A stretch of DNA of 64,000 nucleotides from Paralichthys olivaceus (Eukaryota > Chordata > Actinopteri > Pleuronectiformes > Paralichthyidae). The DNA lies in contig NC_091111.1 of assembly GCF_024713975.1 (NCBI RefSeq), positions 15,230,501 to 15,294,500 on the forward strand, read 5' to 3'. A program made the position numbers and the translations under genes. The notes below the pieces were generated by a model, which saw only the letters and a list, made by a program, of their open reading frames with translations, had not been told where the DNA came from and ran no database searches. Below, piece by piece: positions 45,126 to 63,219 of the stretch. Every line of letters begins with the position of its first letter. Position 1 is the first letter of the stretch.

Positions 45126-47257
45126 TTGTAAATTTGTTTGTGAAGGTATTTCGAAACCTAACTGTTGCAAAACTCTAATAAATATTAGAACAAGGTGTCA
45201 GCTTATTTTTTTATTACTGTATCCGGATTCGATTGCACAAGACATGTGAGAGTGCGTCACTTTCTAAAGATGGATTCCTCAGTGTGTTCTAAATGAGGCC
45301 AAGTGTGCCGCCAGGGTTTATTGTTTCATCCTGTCATGTTAAACAAGTTCATCCAGTCGCATGATGTTCAAATTTTAATGTTGTGTTTTATGATCTCCGT
45401 TGATTGATATGATCACCACTTCCTTTCAGTTTTATTACTTCATAAGGAGGTGGAGGAAAACAAAAAGAACCCCCCCCCCCTCACTGAAGGAGCGACTCGG
45501 AGTGAGGGCGTGAAGATTTATGAATGAGTTAACCTCAGAGTAACCCTGCGTAGTGAAACACAGCAGGTGGTCATCCGTCTTTGTCCACAGCAACAGAGAC
45601 AGGTGCTTCCGACTGTTGGAGGGGGACAGATCGCTGCTGACTGCAGACAATGGAGGAAAACAGGAGGAGGTGGTGGTCTGTGGATGCTCGGCCCTGCTCT
45701 ACAAATGCATTGAACCCACCCACTCACTCTGAGCATTAAAGTCCATATTTCAACACGAGCACAGACACGTTCCTACAGACTGTCAGTGTTTTTCCATCCA
45801 AGAGGACAATAGTTGTGTGACCCATATCTGAGCCTGACATAGGCAAACAGGAAGAGATCCCCTTTGCGTATGAGGGGTATTCCTGACTCCAACGTGAGGA
45901 AGAGAAGAAGAATGGAGTGAGGGGGAGGAGGAGGCAGGGATCATCCTTTGACCCAAAACATCCACCTACAATATTTTTATCAGAGGAGACCTGAGATCAG
46001 CAACACACCCACGATTACACTGATTTCAACACAGTTGTGTAAAAATTCCTCGTCCACCTGCGCCTGTCTCTCTGTACTTTCACTGTGCAGCCTTCCACGC
46101 CAGGACGCCACCCAGTGAAGAACTGTCTTAAAATCTGAGAGCTGAGTAGCGTGACAGCTCTGACACTCTTCCGAGAGGCGAATATGAAAGTAACGACACT
46201 TTGGAGACATCTGACTGTCTGATCAGCTGTGGTATCCAAACAATGTGTTTCCTTTTCAAATGGAACAAACGCTGCTGTGTAATTAAACCTGTCCCAAGGC
46301 TCTTATCTGCATAGCTGCAGGATGACACACAGCCACAGTGTCGCGTCACAGGAGAATGACACATCGCATGCAATAGGATTGCCTCTGTATAGAATCATCG
46401 ATCTTAGCTGAAAACAGATTTCTCTGTTGGTAGAAAATGAAATCAAAATTATTAAGTCCCAAATCTTTGCAGAAATATCAATCATTCACTTCGGTTGATC
46501 CCTCACATACGTGCTACCTCCGTGTCCTTTATTCTCTACTATCAGTCATTGTGTAAGGGGAGGTGCCAGCGGTAATGACAGTGGAGTCAGGATTGATTGA
46601 TTAAAGTAAACAGAGGAAGGAAGAAGAGGAAGATGATGAGCAGAAAGAAAGAGGAGTGAAGGGTTGACCTCTCTCCTTTGCTGCCACACAGATAAGAGCG
46701 GTGATGGAGATTTCCAGTGGACTCAGATAACCTTTACCTGGAGGGGCACACGTCACCGTTTACAACTTCACTGTCTACACCAAGTCTAGACTTTTTTTTA
46801 AAGTAGTGGGGCCATAGTGTCGTATACTTTACATGCTCCATGTGCCTTATCTTCCAGGTTCATTTCTGAAGGAGAACTGCTGTGCATGTTTACAGTGTTT
46901 TACAACCTCAATAGTAACATGGGATGCAACAGACCTTTGGACTGTATCATTATCTTTGTTTTCTGATCTGAAGAGAAAACTACAAAGAACAAAAACAAGT
47001 CATTTTCAGCTTTAGTTGTTTTGACCTCCAGTTTTGTTTAATTTTCAGAATCAGTAAAACTTCTTAGATCTCTGCAGAGACCCTTTAATAGACTCACTAT
47101 GGGGACATGTGCCATGCTGCAGCAGTGAAGGAAACAGACTCTTAGTAAAAGTAATACATTAGAAATAGAATTAAATTAGGTAGTGAGTAGAGCACATTCC
47201 TACGCCAAGGCCGAACAGTCCTCTCATTAAACCACATTTAAATTCACTACATCCACA

Positions 47258-47470
47258 CCTTTATTTATGTTTTTCCATCAAGATTCATGAATTATTCTCG
47301 GAGAAATCAAGGAAAATGTTGAAAATATCTTGCAATGTTCAAGAAAGTGAAAAAAAAAATCCTGGACCCGCCCTTTAATCTGGATCGCACCACAGAGTAA
47401 TGAGTTCTTGCTTGGGTCAGGTCCCACCCCTCCACTAAAGTGTACAAACAAATGCAGAACAATACATGAA
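47258..47470 (+). repeat. Dispersed repeat, second copy of the 28100 family
   Basis: Contains TTGCAATGTTCAAGAAAGTG, CCTGGACCCGCCCTTTAATC and GGTCAGGTCCCACCCCTCCA. It shares the CAATGTT-AAGAAAG block with 28100-28260 and extends it on the 5' side. Confidence 0.55.
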
Positions 47471-47734
47471 CTCCTTGGCAAAACAAACCCCTAGAGCAAA
47501 AACACAAACACAATGAAATACAAGATTTAGAAAATAATATATACCATGCAGCCAAATCGCACATGTATGAAATTGCACAAATAGAATTAGTTAAAATCCT
47601 GTGTGGGATGGATCATGTGATTGTCTAAATTTGCTTTGCATGTATATAAAAGTGGGATGATTCATTTTGTGTAATTTAATTCAAACCTTGAACATGGTGG
47701 TTGAACTAAACTCTGACTTTATTACAGTTTATAC

Positions 47735-48125
47735 CAGGGGTCACCAACCTTTTTGAGAGCTACTTCATGGGTACTGAGTCATACGAAGGGCTACCAGTTT
47801 GATAAACTCCTCTGAAATAACCAATTAGCTCAGTTTGCCTTTAGTTATATATTATTATTAACGATAAATGATACTCATCTATGTGAAGACACTGATCACG
47901 TTAAAGATTTCTCACAATAATTATCGACAATGACTTAACAAGGTGGGAAACAGATAATATCAATATTCAACACTTTATTTCTATTAATCTCAGCAATTGT
48001 TATACATTTTCAGATGATCACTTCTACAACACTTCGTAAGAAAGATTTCCCATTTACAGGAGCCATTGACCAACGCTTTGAACAAATCATAGTCAATAGT
48101 CAACTTCAATATGAGAGTATAAAAA
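47735..48125 (+). mobile_element. Non-autonomous DNA transposon remnant (hAT-like) upstream of prep
   Basis: Begins CAGGGGTCACCAACCTTTTT and continues GAGCTACTTCATGGGTACTG, GGGCTACCAGTTTGATA and CAACACTTTATTTCTATTAA, as in a dispersed fish element with hAT-like CAGGGG ends. The right end is not clear, so the limit is approximate. It has no coding capacity. Confidence 0.45.
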
Positions 48126-48188
48126 GTAAATAATTACATTTAATTAAACCACTCATGTGGTCCTGGTTGATACTCTAACCATCGACTG

Positions 48189-48196
48189 TATATAAA
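48189..48196 (+). promoter_or_regulatory. prep: TATA-like element of prep
   Basis: TATATAAA lies about 150 bases upstream of the first in-frame ATG of prep and just past the transposon remnant. A start near 48220 would give a short 5' UTR. Inferred from position. Confidence 0.4.
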
Positions 48197-48345
48197 GACT
48201 CTAACTATAAAACTATAACTCAGGGCTCTGTTCTCGCTTGTTTCCAGCAGGGGGCGCTGTGAAAGCCTCGCTCAGCGTCGCTCAGCGTCGCTCTTGTCTT
48301 CACTCGTCTGTGCTGACTTCCTGTCCGGCTGCGGAGCCTCGGTTG

Positions 48346-53626
<5,281 letters not shown>

Positions 53627-53988
53627 CTAGTGTTCGTTTTTCTTTGTTACTCTTAATTCCTCTTTTGGAAAACTACTCACTTTACAGCATATGTTTACCC
53701 AGCCATCGTTCTTCACCATATCTTTTGTCCACTAGGCCATATTTGTAGTCGTTTTAAAACACTACAGTTTCAGTGGGGGGTGATTAAATGGAGCACCCCC
53801 TTCACGGTTACAGCAATCAGCCGTTACAGTCCTGAGGTTCAAGTGGCAAACGTTTGTTTGAGTTTGATTGTTTCTGCTCCAACGTGATGCATATTATTTA
53901 TTTTGGTTCTTGCACGGGATGGCAAATGAGAAAACTGCCATAGCTGACAGTATTGCTGTGGTTGTGTGTGTGTGGGAACTTACACAAA

Positions 53989-53994
53989 AATAAA
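53989..53994 (+). terminator. prep: Poly(A) signal of prep
   Basis: AATAAA about 365 bases past the stop codon, followed within 30 bases by a GT-rich stretch (CGTGTGTGTGAATATG and GTTGTGTGTG), the usual downstream element. Confidence 0.75.
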
Positions 53995-55997
53995 ACGTGT
54001 GTGTGAATATGAGATGTTGTGTGTGTTCAAATGTCAGGCCCCACTTTTCTTTCAGGCTGATGATAATTTCTACCTCTTGACATGTGCTGATTGTTTACCT
54101 TCGAAAGGGAACAGGACACAATGCCACAGCTACAATAAATCAACTTTTTAAACAGTGAGTTTGTCCCTGTCCGTTTTATTCTTTTCAGAAAAATATGAAT
54201 AGCTGAAGTATAAATTAATGGTCATGTTCGATCAATATTTATCAGAAGATAATCTAATTTCTCGTTTTGTTTAGTTGCAAATTGAAAAATAATAATTTAA
54301 TTTTCGATTTAATATATTTTTTCATTTTTATTCTGCGATGAGTTCTGTTAGTAGAGAAGAAAAGGAAGTGCCAGCAGGAGCATGTGTAGCTGCTGGTGTT
54401 TTTGTGATATAGGTGTCCAGTCGTCCACCAGGGGGCAGTCGCTGTGACACTGAGCAACACGTGCAGCAGGAGCAGAAAGTGAGGGTGGTCTGACAATGGG
54501 CCCCATGTGGGTTACTCAACATACATGTTTTGTGTTGAAGAACCTCACTGATGTTCCACTCCCCTGTTTATAGAGGAAAAACTTCTGGGAAGAATATTAT
54601 ATTTAACTTGTGATATAAATTCACAAAGAAAGAAATGAAGAAGAAAGTGCTTCAGCCACACACATTGGATATTTATCAGTTAGAAATATACAACTTCCTG
54701 TTTTATTTTCCTGCATGAATGAGGAATAGACATTTTTCTGCAGTTTAAAAAATGTATGAGTTGAGAAGAGCAGGTTTTAGTGAAGTGTCTTCAAATGACA
54801 GGTTTTCATTCTCATTTCTGTCCTTTAAATTAAACATTTTGTTCAAATCCAACATTTCAACCACTTGGAGACATTTGACAAAATACAATTTGGCCTTGAC
54901 ATCACAGGACAAGCTTAAAGAGTTTAGTTGGATAAAATGTTCTGAGCTGGATGGATGAAATGATTTGACTTTGTATCAGAGGCTTTGTTATGAATCAAGG
55001 AAACAAAAACTCTTTAGAATTCTTCTTCTTGTCAACACCTCACTTCCTTAGTTTGAATTTTAACTTTGAGAGGAAGTGAAACAATCTGCCAATTTCTTCA
55101 AGTAAGAAATAAAACATTGAAAAACAAGATAGAAATCATGATGATGATAACTTTTAAATTTAAACTAGGAAAATAGATCTCTTAAGTTAGTCCTAGAAAA
55201 TATGCTCATCTCATTTTTTAGAGGATATTTTGATCAGGACATGAAAACAATATGTTCTCCAAACACCTGGATCTGAAATATTCATTTTAAACAGATATTT
55301 TGGATTTAAAGTTTCTGATGAAATTAAAAAGAAGAGTCTTGTATTCCACAAAACTCAACTTGATGTACTTGTAAAATGTTCTGTTAAAACCAACTTGGTG
55401 ACAGAACACAGTGCAGGAGAGGGAGTTGTCGGAACTTTGAATGTTTCTCACAGAGAACAAGAAGTTCTGACATCTGAAGACAGACACACAAACATGAAAC
55501 ACAGCTCCTATAAATTATATCAATTAAATCCAGAGCACAGTTTTAATTTAGAAACTAAGAAATAACATTTTCTTACGCAACACGTTCATATTTTAAAACT
55601 AAACTGTGTTCTTTAACTTTCTGCTCCATTGGTCTAACTTTAGTCTTTGACTGAAATAACTTTCAGGCTGAGTCAGTGCAGCTTTAGGTACATTAAAGAA
55701 ATGAATAGTTAAACAAGCTCATTCTAAAAGTTAATGTTCAGATTATTTTCCTTTTAAATCATCGTATATTTCAACCACAGTATTTCATCTGGGATTCAAC
55801 TCACATTTCTGAGAACTTAACTGAAATGACTGGAAATTAAAAATTAGTCAGAGTTGACAGAAACAAGAGAAGCTGAGCAAATTTACTCATCTTGCAATCA
55901 AACGTAAATCATTTCCCATGGGCCTGCGTCCAAGCGTGTGTGCACGTGTGCGTGAGAGTCTAGTGAACCACCAGGCGGCGCTGTGCAGCCCTGCAGC

Positions 55998-56000
<3 letters not shown>

Positions 56001-56044
<44 letters not shown>
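56001..56044 (+). repeat. (GA)n microsatellite
   Basis: About 21 GA units. Confidence 0.95.
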
Positions 56045-56047
<3 letters not shown>

Positions 56048-56140
56048 ATGAGTCTGATGATCTGCTCCGAATTATAAACCAAATATATATATAACAAAAA
56101 TTATTTTATCTTCACTGGAGCTGACGTCATTTTGTTTATC

Positions 56141-56247
56141 ATAGATTACATGTTATTGATTACATGTTATAGATTACATGTTATTGATTACATGTTATAG
56201 ATCACATGTTATATGTTGTTGATTATATGTTATAGATTATAGATTGT
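56141..56247 (+). repeat. Tandem array of a 13-14 bp ATTACATGTTAT unit
   Basis: Seven or so consecutive units of the type GATTACATGTTAT followed by TG or AG, decaying to the right (GATTATATGTTAT). Seen directly. Confidence 0.85.
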
Positions 56248-57061
56248 CTTAAATAACGTGAGAGATTCGAAGTTATAAGTAACAACAGAAGTTTGTTCAC
56301 ACGTGAGATTCAGACATGTTCGTGTTTTCCTGCTCGTGGCCTCTGATTGGCTGACACGTTTGAAGACGCTCAAAAATATCCAATGAGCACACACCTGTGG
56401 CCGTGCTGAAATATTAATGCGCCGACCGGAAACCGCCTCCCGTGCCACTGCGGAGGGACTATGTGAGGGACTATATTCCTCAGCGGAGGAGCGACAAATT
56501 AAATATTTCCCAACGACACGTCGCGGTTCTAATGGTTTTGAGATGATTGATTTGTCTCCTGTGGAGGAATTTTGAACCTGAGAAGATGAGAACAGCAAAT
56601 ATTCAACTACATCGAACTTTTCTTTTAAAAAATGAAACTTGGAAAACCACTCACATGCTGAGGCCAGAGTATTTACTCTCTGTGTTTACTCCTAAATTAA
56701 CGAAATATTTCAATCTCTACGACAAACAGGATCTTTCTTCTCGTCTTTTTTAATAATTATCATCATTATTCACATTATTGTTATTATTATTACTTTTTAA
56801 AATTATTATTACTTTTACGGATTATGTATTTATTTATTGGGGTAAATATCATCTTGAGTTGACTGGTTATAGTGAATTGCATTTACAGAACATTTATTAA
56901 ATATATATTTATTAAATATATTTTTAAAAGTTTTCTTAAAGTTTTCTGAAAAAGCTTGAGGCCTAAAACCCATCCAGGTCTCATGGGGGTCTTTTCCTCA
57001 GGGTGGGCTGCAGGGTTGCTGTATGTGATTTGTGATTGGTCCCTTTAAGACAAAGACCCTG

Positions 57062-57111
<50 letters not shown>
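57062..57111 (+). repeat. (TA)n microsatellite
   Basis: About 24 pure TA units. Confidence 0.95.
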
Positions 57112-57114
<3 letters not shown>

Positions 57115-57700
57115 CATTATTCATGTTTACACTGAACCACAAACTTTGCTGCCTCTGTGTGTGATTGCATGTCTTCTGGAAACACAGCTGCCATGTTGGC
57201 TCCTCTCAAAGCTAAAGCATCTTTCTGTCTGCTGTGTTTTAACTCTACCCTCAGTTCCTATATCAGCTGATCCAGGGTCAGTTGTGGCCACTTGCAGGAG
57301 AGGTGAGTGCATGAGGAGCAGATGTCAGATCAGTGAGGAAGGTTTGATGAAGAGGATAATGAACAACAATTAGCTTCAGGATGGAAACGTTTGTGGGTTT
57401 ATAGGTTTGGAAATTAAAGGGGAAAGTGTTTTGAATGGAGGCTAAAGAGGGTGCTGGGTGGGGGAGGTGGAGTATTGATCTCTATCAACAAGGGAGAGGG
57501 GTGGGGGGATTCCTGGGCGCCTGCAGGGGGGTGGGGGTGCCACATGGTTAAGAGCAATGACAAGCTCAGAGACAAGCAGAGGGTTCACTTCTGATATTCA
57601 CTCAAAAACGTGAAACTTGAGCCTTTTTGCAGCTTCAAACTTCTCATCACTTCAGGACAAGTTGAGCTCAAAGCTGCAGGAGCGGGTTTGAAAATGCTCC

Positions 57701-58104
57701 TCATCTCTGCAGGCTCACTTCTGTGGAGATGCTGTTTCTCGCAGGAATCTGTTGCTTCACTGTGAGACGCTTTAAACCTTCCTCCTCCTCCTCCTCCTCC
57801 TCTTCCTCCCGTGCGCCACCGCCGCCGCTGCTGCTGCTGCAGCTTCTGTTACAGCTTCACCATAAAATATTCATCCATGGAAAGTCTCTCTTTGATTCCA
57901 GCGCGGTCACTTTGGCGTCCACGCAGGTCCACAAGTCGCGCAGCCTGAACATGTAACTCAAACCACAGCAGCAGCGTCGGTGTGAAGGCTCCAGATCCTG
58001 CGAGGCTCAACCCTTCCTCCACATTTGCTCCATCAGCGGGACGCAGAGAGGCGCACTGCTCCGCCTGTGCCATCGCATCCATCCACGGGGGAAAAAAAGG
58101 GAGG
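57701..58104 (+). promoter_or_regulatory. Probable promoter and 5' UTR of an unidentified gene
   Basis: GC and CpG content rise sharply here compared with both flanks. TCC repeats lie at about 57780-57808 and CTG/GCT repeats at 57826-57845. A short open frame starting at the ATG at 57729 would be a uORF if transcribed. Inferred promoter or 5' UTR for the exon that follows. Confidence 0.35.
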
Positions 58105-58120
58105 ATGTCCGCTCCTACAG
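58105..58120 (+). CDS. Possible first coding exon of an unidentified plus-strand gene
   Basis: GGGAGG-ATG gives a fair initiation context. Five codons (MSAPT) and one base then reach a perfect donor (ACAG|GTGAGTCAC). The product cannot be recognised from five residues and no downstream exon was found in the window, so the intron would exceed 5.8 kb. Not assignable to a known prep neighbour from this evidence. Confidence 0.3.
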
Positions 58121-58731
58121 GTGAGTCACTTATTTTTTTAAGCTCTCTACAGAAATGCTCCTGTTGTGGTTTGTTTGTCTTCACCTTGCAAACATGTGGT
58201 ATTTATCTGCAGTGCAAAGCTCATCTGCACAACCTGCTTTCCATCGATCCAAATGCAGATCTGAACAAACTGATTGATTGGTTCTTGTGCCACAGACATC
58301 CAGCGAAGTTATGGATCCATTAATGCGCCATTAATAAACCTATAAATGAACAGGGCTGGCTTAAGTCACGTGCGAACTTCAAGACCTTGAAAAAAGAAAA
58401 AAGAAAAAGAATGAAATCCACCTGTTAATCAAAAGTGATCGATCTCCTCCAGGATCGATCCTAAAGCTGTTGGAAGAATATTAAAGGAATATTGACGAGA
58501 ATTTTCGTTAAAGAAACGAATCCATCATCAGGTCTGAAGCCTCGTTCAGGCTTCATTTCAACTTTTAACAGGTCAAATGAAGCTTTGAGCTGAAACACAT
58601 GAAAACACACTGACCTGAGGAATCCCGGCAAAACGAAACAAATCTAATAAAGCAGTGAAATGCGGATATTTGTGCGTCCTTTGTGCGCATTTTTATGGCG
58701 CACCGGCTGCACAGGCGCTTCTCCTCCATCC

Positions 58732-58732
<1 letters not shown>

Positions 58733-58763
<31 letters not shown>
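58733..58763 (+). repeat. Pure C run of 31 bases
   Basis: Longest homopolymer of C in the window; about 610 bases after the putative first exon. Confidence 0.95.
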
Positions 58764-58765
<2 letters not shown>

Positions 58766-61700
58766 TCTGTGATGTCACCGATACGTTCATTCAGATATTT
58801 CCAGGCTGTTTACTCCTGTTGGAGCACACACAGGAATTTAAGGAAAGGAAAAGAGCACGTGGTTTAGTAGAAAATTTCCAAACACACTTGAAAGGTTCGT
58901 CCTTGTTGTTGTTACGAGTAAAACTGAAGAAGAAGTGAGTGAATCTGAGAGAGTGAGATGAAGAAGTGTTAAAAAAAAATAGTCCTCAGTTTCTTAAAAA
59001 TGTGTCGGATTGAAAAGCTCTTGTGAGAATGGGTATTTCTCCTGCAGGGATGTATGATAATCACATGAAACCTGATTAGAAACGAGTGGTTTAGTGGCGT
59101 TTTGGTGAAAATGCAGAGTGTAGAAAATGCACCACAGAGACTTTTGGGTCATCTTTGTGGTCAAAGTATGGAGCACATGCTTCACGTGGGAGGTTTGGAA
59201 TTCCTTTTATTCGTTGGTTTTAAATATTTCCAAACGAAATTAGTGAATATGCCAAAGAAATAACTTTGATTTAAAAAAAAAAAGTTATTATTATTATTTT
59301 TCTGTCTCAGAGCAGGGAGCACAGATTGTGGGAGGATGTGATTTGAAGCTGCAGTGACAGAGGCCTGATCCGAATTTTAAAAAATGATGAATTCCATCAT
59401 TTAATTTATGTTTTTCTGCTTGTGAGAAGTTTCATCTTCCCTCTGATGGAAAACGTGTTGCATGGAGCTGCTTTGTGAGCACAACTCTGTTTACACTTTC
59501 TTGTGGGAGGATGTAAAAAGTGAGGGATTGGTGGCTGGAATGCACGAAGTGAACGACAAATAACAACCCCCCTCCACTAAAGAAGAGAAAGAAAGGAGAA
59601 AAGAGAGAGACGAACCCAGTGAACCCTTTGAACTGCATTGACAGCAATGTTGGGCTAAAGGCAAATTTCCTCTGGGAGCCTAGGGTGAGGAGTGGGGGTT
59701 GGGTGAGGTTAGCTGGGGTGAGGGAGTCCAAAGTCTGCTCAGAAAAGTTGGTATTCAAACAGCTCAGGACTCCGTGTGTGTGACACCGAGGCTCAATCAT
59801 CATGATCAACTATTCTCTGCTCAGGATTCAGAGATTAGTTTAGTTTCAGTTTGCAAAGATTTTACCTCCAAGGCTTTAACTTCCTGGATTATTCACTGGA
59901 ACAAGGAAATAGTTTGAGGTTCAGGTTTTAAAATGGAGATTTGTGTGTTGGGTTAAATCAAAATCTTTGTGAATTCATTATAATTTATAATTTACAGTTG
60001 ATATTGTATTTACAAAAAATATCTATGTTTTAAAATGGTTTCAATGGATAAATGATTTTTTATTTTATTTTCTAACCTGTATTTCCTTGTCTCACATACG
60101 TTTGCTAAGTTATATTTGAAAAAGTCTAGAACATTTTTATCAGTGAATAATTATGATATGTGTTATATATATGTGTTATATGATATATATATATATATAT
60201 ATAATGAATCTAACTTACCAAACCAAAGAAAACCTGCACACTCTAAAACTACATGTCCAGAGGTTCATTCATTCATTTAACCAATCAATCGTATTTTATT
60301 TAATTATGACTGGGTTTTTCATACAGGCAGAAATGTGAAGTTTAAACACACATTAAAAGATATTATTTTCAAACCTTTATCGCTAAATTAGTTGCAAAAC
60401 ATGTGAAAAGTTGCAATTTTATCCAATTCATTTGTAAATGAACAGAAAATAAGAGAACTGATTAAAGTGAAGTTAAAAAATAAATATAAATCTATTTTAT
60501 CCTGCAGCAGTATATGTCTCACAGTGAAGCAAATAAAAAAGTAGATATAGACTAACATTTCTTCTCTATGTATCAATTATGAGCCAGTTAACTTTTTGCA
60601 AAACTTCCAGTTAGAAGTTTCTGGTTTTGTTTGATCATCTGTCATAAATAGAAGCAGAAGATTGATCTGAAGTTAAAATAAGTTTGAAAACAATCTTATC
60701 CTGCAGCGTAAAGACAAATACAAAGGTGGCTACAGTATGACATGTATTTTCAGTTCATTTAAAAAATAGGCCCATTCATTCTGAAGTTACTAATATGAGT
60801 TCCCTAACTTTTAGAGGGAAAGTTCACCTGGAGAAATCCCTTTTCTCAAACCTTCACAGTATTTCAAGAGAAGAAATATAAATCTTCAGTTAAAAGATGT
60901 TTGGAAATAATCTTATCCTGTTATTTAAAAAATGAGGTAAATGTCTGGCTGTGGTTGTTTGGGTCGGGGCTGATAATAAGAAAAACAACTAATGTGATTT
61001 TTTTAAATGTATGTAGCAAATATACATTTGTGAACTTTACACTTCATTTAAAAATCCCTTGGGGAATAAAAGGAAAGCTGTAGAGTAAAATATGAAAAAC
61101 AATCTCATCAGGTACAGATACGATTTAATGAAAATCAAGAACAACGAAAGAAATGAAGCTGCGGTTTCTGATCAACTGTAAATTTGATGTCATGTCAGTT
61201 TTTAAAAACTTTTGTGAAAAGATTCTTAAAGAAAACTGAGTTAAAACAAGTTAGATAAGGTTGATAAAAGATGCGACTTGTGATTGTTATAAAACAACAA
61301 TAACCAAAGAAATGCAGATGCATTTTAGTTCATATTCGTAACTTCCTTCACTTTTTAAAATATTTCATATAAAGTTTGTTCATCTGATGTGAAGTTAAAA
61401 CTGGTTTTAAAACTATTTGATCATCAAGTTTAACAGCAAATATTAAGGTGGATTTAAAGTATTACTTCCAGCTTGTTTTAACTAACAAAAGAAAAGAATA
61501 TTAAAGAAAAGAAAAGAAGTTTCCTTTAAACCACGTTTCCTCACGACTAAAATAAACTGAGATGTTTCCATTACACTTGATAAATGAAACTTTTTTACAG
61601 ACTCACTTTGAGTTCATGTATTTTGAAATCTCTTCTAATCTCATGTTGGTGTTTCAGCTGCTTCTTGTGACAAACAGGCACATCTGCAGCCGCCCCACAT

Positions 61701-63067
61701 CTACGTTAGGCTCCTATTAGCTTGCACACATGTCAGTGAGCTGCGCTGTGTGATTTCCACTGACATGTCCTAATCAGAAAGGTCCTGTCAGGATATGAGT
61801 GAGTGGATAACATCTGACACTGACGTCCAACCCTGTGACCCAAACAGTAATTCTCTGGCTGCTGCGGAGGCCTCCTCCTCTACAAGCATCTTCAAAAACA
61901 GGCCTTAGCGCGGGGGCTGGGATGGATGGGATTGGGGGTAGGGGGCAAAAAGCACGTGAATTCCAGAGGGTGGGCTCTGTAGCCCCGGTGGGTGGAGATG
62001 GGGCTTGTTGTTGTTTCATTCCTCCAACGTGTTTTTCCCTCTTCTCCTCATACCCGGGAATAACCCCTTGAGAAAGTCCCACCAGGGGAGATGTGAGATA
62101 AGATGGGGAGGGTCTCAGTGAACGTGGCATTTTCTCCAGGCTTGTTGTTATTGATGTTGTGTGTGGTCTGAAGTGATGGCAGCTCGATCCCTCTCCAGAG
62201 CTGCACATTGGTGGACATGTCATCTGAATCAGCAGTGAGAGTGGTGGTGCTAAGTTTGTGGACTTTACAAGTTTTTAACAGAATAACGTACATTTGATGA
62301 TGTACTTATAGAAGTATTAAGTATCAAACGTTCCAAAAATATGTGGGTGAAGGGTTTTTTAAAGTCATTTCAACTACTACAAAACTATGAAGTACAGTTT
62401 TATCAATAATGGCTGTTTTTGCCTTATTAAACTTACTTCAAATAATCTGAAGTCATCTATTTGCTGTTTCTTCAAGCTTTTGTAACGCAGAATAAAAAAA
62501 AAAACTACAGGCCAACTCCAGCTGATGCCGCTCAGTTTATACACTCTCTCCTCTATATCCATTTAAATGAACATCTTAAAAACGACAACAAGATGTCCTG
62601 AGCCTGCGGGATTGATTTCCCATTGACAGCTTCACATCACAGGACTGAACACATCAGTTTTCACATTTGTTTTTCTCAGGGTTTTCAGTCACATTCCAAA
62701 GCTGTGAGTTCAGCTCTCCTCTGGTGCCCACTATGATGCTGGGAGGTAACTGGTCGTATGTGTGGGGAACATGAGCTGCAGCAAAAACAAGTCCATGCAT
62801 GGAAACGCAGACGGAAAATGACCATGTACAGTTTACTCTGTGTTGTTTTCAAGTTATTCTCAGTTTTTACTTATAGTAAATCGGTTGTATATTTATTTAA
62901 TATATTCAGCTGAGATTTAAACCATAAAGGACAGAGTTGACTGTATCCGCAGTCAGATGTCAGTGGGGAAAAAAAAGATTGTTTGATATTGGCATTGTGG
63001 GTTTAACGTGTATCTTCCAAATCATTTAATGTTTTATGCTTGTATAATATATATCTGAGAGGATCGT

Positions 63068-63151
63068 CAAATAGATAGATAGATAGATAGATAAAAAGAT
63101 AGAAAGATGGACAGATAGAAATATAGAAAGAAAGATAGGTAGATAGAAAGG

Positions 63152-63218
<67 letters not shown>

Positions 63219-63219
63219 G
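63068..63219 (+). repeat. (GATA)n microsatellite with an impure middle
   Basis: Two blocks of GATA/ATAG units flank a stretch with AAAG and GGTA variants; the right block has about 18 pure units. Confidence 0.95.

Larger units (their letters stand above)
37395..47257. other. prdm1-prep intergenic region, left and middle part
   Basis: Divergent spacer between prdm1 and prep. It holds microsatellites: CT at 37458-37510, GA near 37644-37663, CA at 41335-41399. Pure C or G runs lie at 37803-37819, 39880-39893, 40133-40153 and 45470-45480. It also has two pieces of one interspersed repeat family and a YY1-type motif at 39260. No open frame resembles a known protein; the longest (42066-42518, 37344-37949) are low-complexity or lack an ATG start. 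By synteny it may carry prdm1 enhancers, but none can be named from the sequence. Confidence 0.5.
53995..57700. other. AT-rich spacer downstream of prep
   Basis: No coding sequence of a known family. It contains (GA)n at 56001-56044, a short tandem array at 56141-56247, a TGACGTCA palindrome near 56123, a small CpG-richer patch around 56400-56530 and a long (TA)n at 57062-57111. Confidence 0.45.

Noticed and set aside
48238-48345. Still longer N-terminal extension of prep, open to 48238
   Set aside because: The frame is open but no ATG precedes 48346 in it (48238 is TTG), so translation from there is not supported.
56141-56247. Regular 13-14 bp repeats, considered as a protein-binding array
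   Set aside because: Units drift steadily, are AT-rich and match no known operator; simplest reading is a small minisatellite.
57729-57956. Plus-strand open frame with poly-Ser and poly-Leu tracts
   Set aside because: Arises from TCC and CTG triplet repeats in the probable 5' UTR; no domain. At most a uORF.
61774-62223. 149-codon minus-strand open frame in a GC-richer patch near the right end
   Set aside because: No recognisable motif, no neighbouring exon with matching phase, and open frames exist on both strands there. Worth revisiting only if conserved.
63068-63219. Regular array that might suggest a CRISPR-like repeat
   Set aside because: Four-base GATA units without spacers; an ordinary microsatellite in a vertebrate genome.
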